Positions 35,918 through 43,024 of a stretch of DNA of 45,822 nucleotides are shown here, in pieces (positions within the stretch are counted from its first letter, which is position 1; the number at the start of each line of letters is the position of its first letter). Below the pieces are notes generated by a model, which was given only the letters and a program-made list of their open reading frames with translations, did not search any database and was not told where the DNA came from. Origin of the DNA: Candidatus Accumulibacter appositus. Lineage in GTDB: Bacteria > Pseudomonadota > Gammaproteobacteria > Burkholderiales > Rhodocyclaceae. A program made the translations under genes and the position numbers. The stretch covers positions 1-45,822 of the forward strand of contig JEMX01000087.1 of NCBI GenBank assembly GCA_000585055.1, read 5' to 3'.

Positions 35918-36556
35918 GTGATGAGAAAACTGCTGCTTGCGCTGTCCTTGAGCGTCGGGCTGACGCACCCGTCCCTGGCTGCCAATCTGGCCACGGAGCA
36001 GATACCCGCCGACGGCGAAACGTCCATCAGCAGCCGTTACCTGCTGATGGACGCCAACGGGCGTGCGGTCAGCAACCAGGATTTCCGCGGGCGCTTCCAG
36101 TTGCTCACCTTCGGCTACACCTACTGCCCCGATATCTGTCCGACCACGCTGGCCGAGATGGCAATCGTCATCAGCCGGCTCGGCAAGGAAGCCGATGCGC
36201 TGCAAGCGCTGTTCATCACCGTCGACCCGGAGCGGGATACCGCGGACACACTGCGCGACTACGTTGCCTTCTTCGATCCGCGCATCATCGCCCTGACCGG
36301 TTCGCCGGCGCTGGTCCGCAAAGCCGCCGAGAGCTTCAAGGTGCGCTATGAAAAAGTCCGCGAACCCGGCGCTCCCGAAGACCAGTACGCGGTCGACCAC
36401 AGTGCCGGGATGTATCTTCTCGGTCCCGACGGTCGCTTTATCCGGAAATTTGCCTACGCCATGCCGGCGGCACAAATCGCCGAGCAGATTCACGAAATAA
36501 TGGCCAGCAAAAGACCACGAGCAGCGGCCAGGCACGTACCCATCGCTTCGCAATAG
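35918..36556 (+). CDS. SCO1/SenC family copper chaperone-like protein
   Basis: A periplasmic thioredoxin-fold protein that helps assemble the CuA site of cytochrome c oxidase. The 212-residue product has a signal peptide (MRKLLLALSLSVGLTHPSLA), the core LLTFGYTYCPDICPTTLAEM with the copper-binding CxxxC (residues about 73-77), FITVDPERDTADTLRDYVAF and the conserved His in YAVDHSAGMYLLGPDG. All three copper ligands are present. The start may be GTG 35918 or ATG 35921. It lies between two exported cysteine-containing proteins. No oxidase genes are in the window. Confidence 0.93.
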   Translation: MMRKLLLALSLSVGLTHPSLAANLATEQIPADGETSISSRYLLMDANGRAVSNQDFRGRFQLLTFGYTYCPDICPTTLAEMAIVISRLGKEADALQALFITVDPERDTADTLRDYVAFFDPRIIALTGSPALVRKAAESFKVRYEKVREPGAPEDQYAVDHSAGMYLLGPDGRFIRKFAYAMPAAQIAEQIHEIMASKRPRAAARHVPIASQ

Positions 36557-36588
36557 TCACTTGTCACTTGCCATCGGAGAACCGGCCA

Positions 36589-37065
36589 ATGAAATCATCC
36601 ATGATCGCGTGCCTTCTGGTCCTCGCATCGATAGTCACCGACAGCACCGCTGAAACATTGTCGTGCCCCAAGCTGGCAACCGCCGTCCAGGTTGGCAGCT
36701 GCCCCAGCGAAGCCGAGCTCAAGTACACCTTCACCGGCTACTGCAGCGACAACCGGCGCATGTACGAACAGAATACGAGCGTATGCACTGACTATCAGGC
36801 CTACCGACAGCTGAAGAATGTCGCGCAGTGGGAGTCGGCTGACGGCAGCTTCAGTGCCTATCTCTCGTGCGACCTGGCTGCTGAGACGATCAAGGCGATG
36901 CCGGTGTCGAAAATTTCGGCCAGCAAGCAGGGCCAGATCAACCTGCTGACTTGCAACTATGGCGAAGGCATCAGCTTCAGCTACCGATCGCGGCAGCAAT
37001 GCACCGTCACCGGCAAGGGCGACTGTGCCGATGACCCGACCACCTGCCAGGCGAGCTGTGAGTAA
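36589..37065 (+). CDS. Cysteine-rich secreted protein, function unknown
   Basis: A 158-residue protein with a signal peptide (MKSSMIACLLVLASIVTDST, cleavage near AEA/AET). The mature part has ten cysteines (LSCPKL, GSCPS, GYCSD, SVCTD, LSCDL, LTCNY, QQCTV, GDCAD, TTCQASCE), enough for five disulfides. This indicates a compact periplasmic or extracellular domain. I do not recognise the family. ATG 36589 has GGAGA upstream. It lies 32 bases after the SCO1-like gene on the same strand and may share its transcript. Confidence 0.75.
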   Translation: MKSSMIACLLVLASIVTDSTAETLSCPKLATAVQVGSCPSEAELKYTFTGYCSDNRRMYEQNTSVCTDYQAYRQLKNVAQWESADGSFSAYLSCDLAAETIKAMPVSKISASKQGQINLLTCNYGEGISFSYRSRQQCTVTGKGDCADDPTTCQASCE

Positions 37066-37130
37066 GCAGTGACTTGCTGAAGCGACGCCCCCCCGTTGAG
37101 CCCTTGAGCACTCCGAGCACAAAAACGAAC

Positions 37131-37157
37131 GCGGCGCGTACCTGAGGTACGCGCCGC
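37131..37157 (-). terminator. Strong hairpin between convergent genes
   Basis: GCGGCGCGTACC-TGA-GGTACGCGCCGC is a perfect twelve-pair stem with a three-base loop. On the minus strand it is followed by GTTCGTTTTT, so it should end the leftward small-protein/DUF47/pit transcript. On the plus side it follows the cysteine-rich gene by 65 bases but with only a weak T stretch. Confidence 0.75.
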
Positions 37158-37181
37158 GGTAATTTAAGGGGGTCCGACCAG

Positions 37182-37313
37182 TCAGCTCTTGGGTTTTGAC
37201 GGAGTGCTCATCTCAGCCTGGCCATCCTTGGCTTTCTCAGCCGAACAGGCGACAGCGGTTGCACTTGATAGCGCCAGCGCCAAGGCCATCAGGCCGGCGT
37301 TAAGCTTCCTCAT
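37182..37313 (-). CDS. Very small exported protein, possible lipoprotein
   Basis: A 43-residue product starting MRKLNAGLMALALALSSATA. A hydrophobic signal-like core is followed by VACSAEKAKDG, where the Cys may be a lipobox cysteine, and a polar Lys/Ser-rich tail. The ATG at 37311-37313 lies six bases after AAGGAG, the best-placed start; the ATG six bases earlier abuts the ribosome site. No family is recognised. It is downstream of the DUF47 and pit genes on the same strand, separated by 88 bases, and precedes a strong terminator. Such tiny proteins are easily missed, but the ribosome site and signal sequence argue it is real. Confidence 0.6.
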   Translation of the reverse strand: MRKLNAGLMALALALSSATAVACSAEKAKDGQAEMSTPSKPKS

Positions 37314-37401
37314 ACGCATCTCCTTGTGACTGTGCCGACTTTGGCAGCTCCAATGTAAGCCTAAGGGCTGGCGAATACAACCCCGATCGCAACAGCAGTT
37401 T

Positions 37402-38058
37402 TCAGCACAGCTTAACGACGATATCATCGAGCGCGTTGGCCGCGTCAGCCACCCGGTCGCCGGCGTTGGACATGTGGCGATAGGTCTCGCGCCGCTTGAA
37501 CATGTTCAGGTAATCGTCGCCCTGGAACAGCTCGACGATTGCTCGCCGATACGCTTTCTCAACCGTGCGCTCGGCTTTCCTGGCGGCGGCGGCATCGACG
37601 CCGGAAGCGGCCGGATCGGACGCCAGGCGACCGAAACCTCTGGCCAGTGCATCGACCCCTTCGCGGATGTGCAACGCCATCTCCAGGCTGTACTTGTCAG
37701 GTTGCAGACCGAGGACGTCCATCTCGACGACTGTCGACTTGCAGTAGTTGACGATGTCGTCAAGAGTCATGATCGCGCGGTGAATGTCTTCGCGATCGAT
37801 CGGGGTCGAAAAAGCCTCGGCCAGCACACCGAGGTTGGTGGCCTTCATGCGATCGGCCTGGTGCTCGTCGGCGCGGACTTTTTGGCTGACTGCCACGTCG
37901 CCGGTTTCCATGAATTCGACGAGCAGGCGCGTGGTCTCTGCCGCGTTAGCGCTCTGCTCGGCGAGCATGCCGAAAAAGTCGGCGACGGTCGGGAAGACGC
38001 GCTCGTACAGGCGGCGAAAGATCGGCTTGTTGGCGTCGTTAGTTTGATTATCTTCCAT
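37402..38058 (-). CDS. DUF47 family PhoU-like protein associated with Pit
   Basis: A 218-residue, all-helical protein of the TIGR00153/DUF47 family, distantly related to PhoU. Typical stretches are ERVFPTVADFFGMLAEQSAN, VRADEHQADRMKATNLGVL (E..AD/D metal-binding pattern) and NAGDRVADAANALDDIVV at the C-terminus. In many bacteria this gene is paired with a Pit-type phosphate permease and is thought to regulate it. Here it follows pit with only 19 bases between them on the same strand, supporting that role. Confidence 0.92.
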   Translation of the reverse strand: MEDNQTNDANKPIFRRLYERVFPTVADFFGMLAEQSANAAETTRLLVEFMETGDVAVSQKVRADEHQADRMKATNLGVLAEAFSTPIDREDIHRAIMTLDDIVNYCKSTVVEMDVLGLQPDKYSLEMALHIREGVDALARGFGRLASDPAASGVDAAAARKAERTVEKAYRRAIVELFQGDDYLNMFKRRETYRHMSNAGDRVADAANALDDIVVKLC

Positions 38059-38077
38059 GATTCATCTCCTCTAAGTG

Positions 38078-39124
38078 TCAAGCGTGCTGGCCGAGTATGA
38101 CTCGGGTAACGGCGTAAATAACGATTGCGGTAAGTGCCGATGCCGGGATGGTGATTACCCAGGTCTTGGCGATATCTTTTGCCTTTTTCCAGCGTACGGC
38201 GCGCGGGCGTTCGGAATAGCCGATGCCCATGATCGAGGTGGCCACCACGTGCGTGGTAGACACCGGCGCACCGATCATCGATGCTGAAAAAATCAATAGC
38301 GCCGACGTAAGCTGCGAGTCAAAGGCGTGCAGCGGGCGGACCCGATAGATCGCGAAGCCGAGGGTACGCACGATGCGCCAGCCACCGGACATGATGCCAA
38401 GGGTGATCGCCGCAGCACAAGACAAGACCACCCAGAACGGCACCTCGAACGACGGAATGAAGCCGCCGAGCATGAGCACCAGGGTGAGCATGCCCATGCT
38501 TTTCTGCGCGTCGTTGGCGCCGTGCGAGAAAGCGAGGCCAGCGGCCGTGAAAAACTGCATCTTGCGCAGCGTGGCGTTGGCGGTCGGCTTGGCGCCCGCC
38601 AGCAGCCTACGCCCGAGACGGTGAATCCCGAATCCGACCCAGAAACCGAGCAGTGGCGAAACGAACAGCGCCAGCAGGACCTTCATCACGCCAGTCAGCT
38701 TGCCCTGGGTCATCAGCTCCTGGAAGCCCCAGATGACATGGTCGGAGCCTACGGCCGCAACCACCGCACCAGCAAGACCACCGACCAGCGCATGCGACGA
38801 AGAAGACGGAATGCCGAGCCACCAGGTCGCCAGGTTCCAGACGATGGCGCCAAGCAGGCCACAGAACATGATCAGAACTGCCAGCTGCGGGTCGACATCC
38901 CCCAGGTCGACGAACTTGCCGATGGTATTGGCCACCGCGGTCCCGCCAAGCAAGGGCCCCATGAACTCGAAGAAGCCGACGATCAGAACGGCCTGCACCG
39001 GAGTCATCGCCCGCGACGCGATCACCGTCGCGACAATATTTGCGGCATCATGAAAGCCGTTGGTGTAGTCGAAGATCAACACGACCACCACCGTCGCAAC
39101 GGCCATCCAGAACAAAGTATCCAT
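38078..39124 (-). CDS. pit: Inorganic phosphate transporter, Pit family
   Basis: A 348-residue low-affinity metal-phosphate:proton symporter in the inner membrane. It has two repeated PHO4 signatures in opposite halves: FDYTNGFHDAANIVATVIAS (about residues 17-36) and AFSHGANDAQKSMGMLTLVL (about 200-219), and about ten hydrophobic segments. GIPSSSSHALVGGLAGAV and GAPVSTTHVVATSIMG are also typical. The ATG at 39122-39124 follows AAGG by six bases; a GTG two codons earlier is less well placed. Pit pumps are important for phosphate release and uptake in polyphosphate-accumulating bacteria, a lifestyle this genome may have. No Pho box is evident upstream. Confidence 0.95.
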   Translation of the reverse strand: MDTLFWMAVATVVVVLIFDYTNGFHDAANIVATVIASRAMTPVQAVLIVGFFEFMGPLLGGTAVANTIGKFVDLGDVDPQLAVLIMFCGLLGAIVWNLATWWLGIPSSSSHALVGGLAGAVVAAVGSDHVIWGFQELMTQGKLTGVMKVLLALFVSPLLGFWVGFGIHRLGRRLLAGAKPTANATLRKMQFFTAAGLAFSHGANDAQKSMGMLTLVLMLGGFIPSFEVPFWVVLSCAAAITLGIMSGGWRIVRTLGFAIYRVRPLHAFDSQLTSALLIFSASMIGAPVSTTHVVATSIMGIGYSERPRAVRWKKAKDIAKTWVITIPASALTAIVIYAVTRVILGQHA

Positions 39125-39258
39125 ACGCACCCTTCTTGTAAAAAGCAGGCCTCTGTGAGCCTGTACTTGAAAAAGTGCGCGGATTATGCACGAAAATTTT
39201 ATTTTGTACGCTTTTTTGCCGCACCCGCTGCACGCGGAGCGGGCCTGAGGGACGAATC

Positions 39259-40113
39259 ATGCGCCTGGAAGATCAGCGTGAAAGTCGGAATGTCGAGGAC
39301 CGCCGCGGCGGAACGATGCGGCGCGGCAATATCGGTATCGGCACCCTGGTTATCGCGCTCGCCGCGAGCTACTTCTTTGGCATCGACCCGACGCTGATTC
39401 TGAATCTCGAATCAAGCGCCGGCGCACCCGCGCAGGCAAGCCGACCGGCACCGCAGCCAAGCACCAAGGAGCACATGGCAAGCTTCGTCAGCAAAGTGCT
39501 GGCCAGCACCGAAACCGTCTGGCACGACATTTTTCAGCAGGCCGGGCACCGCTACCAGGAGCCGAAACTGGTACTGTTTGCCGGCGCAACGCCAAGCGCA
39601 TGCGGCACCGGCCGTTCGGCGATGGGTCCCTTCTACTGCCCTGCCGATCACAAGGTCTATATCGACTTGGCATTCTATCGTGATCTCAAGGACCGCTTTT
39701 CCGCACCCGGTGAATTCGCCCAGGCCTACGTCATCGCCCACGAAGTTGGTCACCACGTCCAGAATCTGCTCGGCATTTCAGAAAAGGTACATGCCGCACA
39801 ACAAGGCAGTGGCCGACCAGCCGCCGCCAATGAGCTATCGGTGCGCCTCGAACTACAGGCCGACTGTTTCGCCGGTGTCTGGGGTCGTCGCGCGGACAAC
39901 ATGCAGCAGATCCTCGAACCCGGCGAAATCGAGCAGGCCTTGACCGCCGCAGCCGCAATTGGCGACGATCGCCTGCAACGGCAAACGCAGGGTCAGGTGG
40001 TGCCCGAGTCCTTCACCCACGGCACTTCCAGACAACGTGCCCGGTGGTTCAAACGCGGCATGGACAGCGGCGACGTACGCCAATGCGACACCTTCTCGCC
40101 GGAGTCGCTGTGA
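39259..40113 (+). CDS. YpfJ/KPN_02809 family neutral zinc metallopeptidase
   Basis: A 284-residue membrane-anchored protein. The start MRLEDQRESRNVEDRRG is the cytosolic family signature, followed by one membrane segment (GIGTLVIALAASYFFGI, about residues 33-50). The periplasmic domain has ACGTGRSAMGPFYCPADHKV, where the two cysteines could pair, the zinc motif AYVIAHEVGHHVQNLLG and the ligand region ELQADCFAGVWG. The substrate is unknown for the whole family. ATG 39259 is chosen for the conserved N-terminus. The stop overlaps the best start of the M23 peptidase gene, so the two peptidases are co-translated. Confidence 0.9.
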   Translation: MRLEDQRESRNVEDRRGGTMRRGNIGIGTLVIALAASYFFGIDPTLILNLESSAGAPAQASRPAPQPSTKEHMASFVSKVLASTETVWHDIFQQAGHRYQEPKLVLFAGATPSACGTGRSAMGPFYCPADHKVYIDLAFYRDLKDRFSAPGEFAQAYVIAHEVGHHVQNLLGISEKVHAAQQGSGRPAAANELSVRLELQADCFAGVWGRRADNMQQILEPGEIEQALTAAAAIGDDRLQRQTQGQVVPESFTHGTSRQRARWFKRGMDSGDVRQCDTFSPESL

Positions 40114-40982
40114 TGATGGCCAGTATGGTCAGCAGAATCACCAGCGCTTCATCCTGCATGGCTCTGCTGGTGGGCTTGTTCAGCGGCACCTCGGCGCAAG
40201 CCGCTCTACCGACGGCAGCCAGCGTCCCCGGCGGCGTCGCCTTGGTCGTGGTTGGCCCGATCTCGGACAACAGCGCACGGCCGCAGGCCTGGTTCGGCGA
40301 GCAACATGTACTGGTCGCTGCCGACGGCGCGCAGTGGGTCGCGGTAGTCGGCCTTGACCTGGCCACCGCCCCGGGAAACTACGAGTTGCTGGTGGACATC
40401 GCGGGCGACTGGCAACTGCTGCCCTTCACTGTCGCCAACAAGGATTATCCCGCGCAACGAATCACGATGAAGGACGGCAGCAAGGTGGAGTTATCGGCCA
40501 GCGACCTGACGCGCGTCGAGGGGGAACTGGCCACCATCCAGCGTCTGAAACGCCATTGGCGCAATGCGGACGATACCGACCTGGATTTTGTGCTGCCTGC
40601 GCAAGGACGTCGCAGCGGACGCTTCGGTGTGCGCCGCTTTTTCAACGGGGAGCCCCGCTCACCGCACGCTGGATTCGATATTGCCGTAGCGCGCGGGGCA
40701 ACGGTCAAGGCCAATGCGCAGGGCCACGTACTCGCCGTCGACGACTACTTCTTCAACGGCAAGACGGTGTTTGTCGATCACGGCAACGGTCTGATCAGCA
40801 TGTATTGCCACCTCGACAGCACGGCGGTGCAAACCGGCGACGCAGTGAGCAAAGGACAGCGCATTGGCGGCGTAGGAATGACCGGTCGTGCCACCGGCCC
40901 ACACCTGCATTGGAGCGTGATCCTCAATGGCGCCATGGTGGATCCGGAACTGTTTGTCGCCGGTTCGGGAAAAAACCGCTGA
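40113..40982 (+). CDS. M23 family peptidoglycan endopeptidase, exported
   Basis: A 289-residue exported peptidase. Signal-like residues 1-31 (SSCMALLVGLFSGTSAQAAL) precede an N-terminal beta-domain (about 32-160). The LytM/M23 zinc domain follows, with SPHAGFDIAVARG (first His and Asp ligands, near residues 187-192) and GPHLHWSV (HxH, near 264-269). Such enzymes cut peptide crosslinks in peptidoglycan. All zinc ligands are present, so it should be active, unlike the degenerate EnvC/NlpD types. The start at 40113 overlaps the previous stop (TGATG) with GGAG eight bases upstream; ATG 40083 is an alternative. It is convergent with fur. Confidence 0.88.
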   Translation: MMASMVSRITSASSCMALLVGLFSGTSAQAALPTAASVPGGVALVVVGPISDNSARPQAWFGEQHVLVAADGAQWVAVVGLDLATAPGNYELLVDIAGDWQLLPFTVANKDYPAQRITMKDGSKVELSASDLTRVEGELATIQRLKRHWRNADDTDLDFVLPAQGRRSGRFGVRRFFNGEPRSPHAGFDIAVARGATVKANAQGHVLAVDDYFFNGKTVFVDHGNGLISMYCHLDSTAVQTGDAVSKGQRIGGVGMTGRATGPHLHWSVILNGAMVDPELFVAGSGKNR

Positions 40983-41025
40983 GGCAGTTGAATCGTCGGC
41001 AAATGAGGTTTGACTGTGCGGCTCT

Positions 41026-41502
41026 TCAGTCGCTGGGACTCAGCTTGCTACGCTCCCCAGGACCGCTTGCCGAATCGGCGCGACGGTACGGGCATTCCGG
41101 CTTGCTGCATTCGGCGTAAAGGTAAAGCGCGTGTTCGCGAATGATGAAGCCGCGTTCCCTGGCGATCTTCGTTTGCCGGCGTTCGATCTCGGCATCGTAG
41201 AACTCCTCGACGCGCCCGCAGTCGATGCACACCAGGTGATCGTGGTGCTGGCCTGCACTGAGTTCGAATACCGCTTTGCCGGATTCGAAATAGTGGCGCT
41301 CGAGGAGCCCTGCCTGTTCGAACTGCGTCAGAACACGGTAGACCGTGGCCAAACCAACGTCAAGATTCTCGGCAAGGAGCAGTCGATAGACATCCTCTGC
41401 CGTAAGATGACGAACCTCGGTCCTCTCGAAAAGGGCAAGAATCTTGAGACGCGGAAGCGTGGCTTTCAGTCCCATGCTCTTGAGATTGTCGGAGTTGCTC
41501 AT
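41026..41502 (-). CDS. fur: Ferric uptake regulator Fur
   Basis: A 158-residue metal-sensing repressor. The winged helix (about residues 1-85) has [20 protein letters not shown] and [19 protein letters not shown]. The dimerisation domain has the metal sites [18 protein letters not shown] (HHDH plus CxxC) and the second cysteine pair CSKPEC. In its iron-bound form it represses uptake genes. It is divergent from bamE with 186 bases between starts; fur next to bamE is typical of betaproteobacteria. I see no perfect 19-bp Fur box in the gap. Confidence 0.96.
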   Translation of the reverse strand: MSNSDNLKSMGLKATLPRLKILALFERTEVRHLTAEDVYRLLLAENLDVGLATVYRVLTQFEQAGLLERHYFESGKAVFELSAGQHHDHLVCIDCGRVEEFYDAEIERRQTKIARERGFIIREHALYLYAECSKPECPYRRADSASGPGERSKLSPSD

Positions 41503-41621
41503 TGGCTTACCTTGGTCGGCTGCGGGCGGAAGTGGCTTGATATTTCGGTTATGATATACCGTCGACTGCGGTCGTGATCAGCCAAGGCAAGCATCATGCC
41601 GGCTTGACGGTCGATCCGGCC

Positions 41622-41640
41622 GATGGTAACGGCTACCATC
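41622..41640. repeat. Inverted repeat in the fur/bamE gap
   Basis: GATGGTA-ACGGC-TACCATC is a perfect 7-bp inverted repeat with a five-base spacer, 49 bases before the bamE ATG. It may be a leader stem or a regulator site. Confidence 0.35.
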
Positions 41641-41688
41641 AAGCCAACGTTCGCTTCTCTTTGATCCTCACCACGATCCGACCAGAAC

Positions 41689-42171
41689 ATGATCTTCCCA
41701 CGATTCGTCACTACCGTCCTTGTTGTCTGCGCCCTCTCGGCTTGCTCCGAGGTGCCGCATATCGTCACCGAGTACCGGATCGATGTGCAGCAGGGAAACG
41801 TCCTGACCCAGGACATGGTGTCGCAATTGCGCCCCGGCCTTAGCAAGGATCAGGTGCGCTTCATTCTCGGAACGCCAGTACTGATCGACATGTTTCATGC
41901 CAATCGCTGGGATTACTTCTATTGGATGAAAAAAGGCAACAGCAGTAAGGCCGAGACGCGGCGTTTTGTCGTGTTTTTTGACGACGACGGCAAGCTGGTA
42001 CGGGTCGCCGGCGATGTCGCCGCCGCCGAGCCGACTGATGGTGTCGTACTACCGGAAACAAGGATTCGGGAAATCGATCTCGGCTCGCTGCCGGCCGATG
42101 GCAGCGCAACCCTCCCGCCACCGGACGAACCGGGGTTTTTTGGCAAGATGCTGGACAGCGTGGGACTATGA
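41689..42171 (+). CDS. bamE: Outer membrane protein assembly factor BamE
   Basis: A lipoprotein of the BAM complex that inserts beta-barrel proteins into the outer membrane. The 160-residue precursor has a lipoprotein signal ([20 protein letters not shown], lipid-bearing Cys near residue 19). The SmpA/OmlA domain follows: [40 protein letters not shown] and [19 protein letters not shown]. The C-terminal Pro-rich tail is variable. Its stop overlaps the region just before dapB; the two start-stop codons are one base apart, so they are co-translated. Confidence 0.95.
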   Translation: MIFPRFVTTVLVVCALSACSEVPHIVTEYRIDVQQGNVLTQDMVSQLRPGLSKDQVRFILGTPVLIDMFHANRWDYFYWMKKGNSSKAETRRFVVFFDDDGKLVRVAGDVAAAEPTDGVVLPETRIREIDLGSLPADGSATLPPPDEPGFFGKMLDSVGL

Positions 42172-42172
42172 A

Positions 42173-42979
42173 ATGACGGCATTGAAAATCGCCATCGCCG
42201 GCGCTGGCGGGCGCATGGGACGCATGCTGGTTGAAGCCACCCTCAAGGATTCGCAAGCCACGCTGGTCGCGGCGCTTGACCAGCCCGGTACGCCGCTGCT
42301 TGGCAAGGACGCCGGCGAGATGGTCGGCTCGCCGTGCGGCGTCGCGATCAGCAGCAACAGCGAAGCGGGAATTGCCGAGGCCAGCTGCCTGATCGATTTC
42401 ACCCGCCCTGAAGGGACTCTTCAGCATCTCGATATTTGCCGTCGGCATGGAACGGCAATCGTCATTGGCACCACCGGATTTGATGCCAACGGAAAGAAAG
42501 CGATTACCGCCGCGGCGCTGGATATCCCGGTGGTTTTTGCGCCGAATATGAGCGTCGGCGTCAACGTGGTTTTCAAACTTCTTGACGTCGCCGCCCGCAT
42601 CATGGACGAGGGCTACGACGTCGAGATCGTTGAAGCGCACCACCGACACAAGATCGATGCGCCATCGGGAACGGCGCTGCGCATGGGCGAAGTCGTCGCG
42701 CAGGCGCTTGGTCGCGAGCTCGGCGACTGTGCGGTCTATGGTCGCGAGGGCGTCACCGGCGAGCGCGCTTCGTCGACGATCGGCTTCGCCACCGTCCGCG
42801 GCGGCGATATAGTGGGCGATCACAATGTCCTCTTCTGCGGCCTCGGCGAGCGCGTCGAGATCGGCCATAAGGCAAGCAGCCGCATGCCGTATGCACTGGG
42901 CAGCCTGCGCGCCGCCCATTTTCTCGCAAACATGAAGCACGGCCTGTTCGATATGCAAGACGTTCTCGGTCTGCGCTGA
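42173..42979 (+). CDS. dapB: 4-hydroxy-tetrahydrodipicolinate reductase DapB
   Basis: DapB reduces dihydrodipicolinate in the diaminopimelate/lysine pathway, supplying peptidoglycan and protein synthesis. The 268-residue enzyme starts [20 protein letters not shown] (NAD(P)H-binding glycine loop). It has the active-site motif [20 protein letters not shown] (about residues 152-171, catalytic His and Lys) and a C-terminal [19 protein letters not shown] 42173 is right after the bamE stop. In many betaproteobacteria dapB is followed by carA; here a histidine kinase gene lies between. Confidence 0.96.
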   Translation: MTALKIAIAGAGGRMGRMLVEATLKDSQATLVAALDQPGTPLLGKDAGEMVGSPCGVAISSNSEAGIAEASCLIDFTRPEGTLQHLDICRRHGTAIVIGTTGFDANGKKAITAAALDIPVVFAPNMSVGVNVVFKLLDVAARIMDEGYDVEIVEAHHRHKIDAPSGTALRMGEVVAQALGRELGDCAVYGREGVTGERASSTIGFATVRGGDIVGDHNVLFCGLGERVEIGHKASSRMPYALGSLRAAHFLANMKHGLFDMQDVLGLR

Positions 42980-43024
42980 AGTCCTCGACGCACGCTCTAG
43001 TCCCCTACCGACGGCCTACAAACC

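Noticed and set aside
39125..39258. Pho box upstream of pit
   Set aside because: No pair of CTGTCAT-like repeats is visible in the pit/YpfJ gap.
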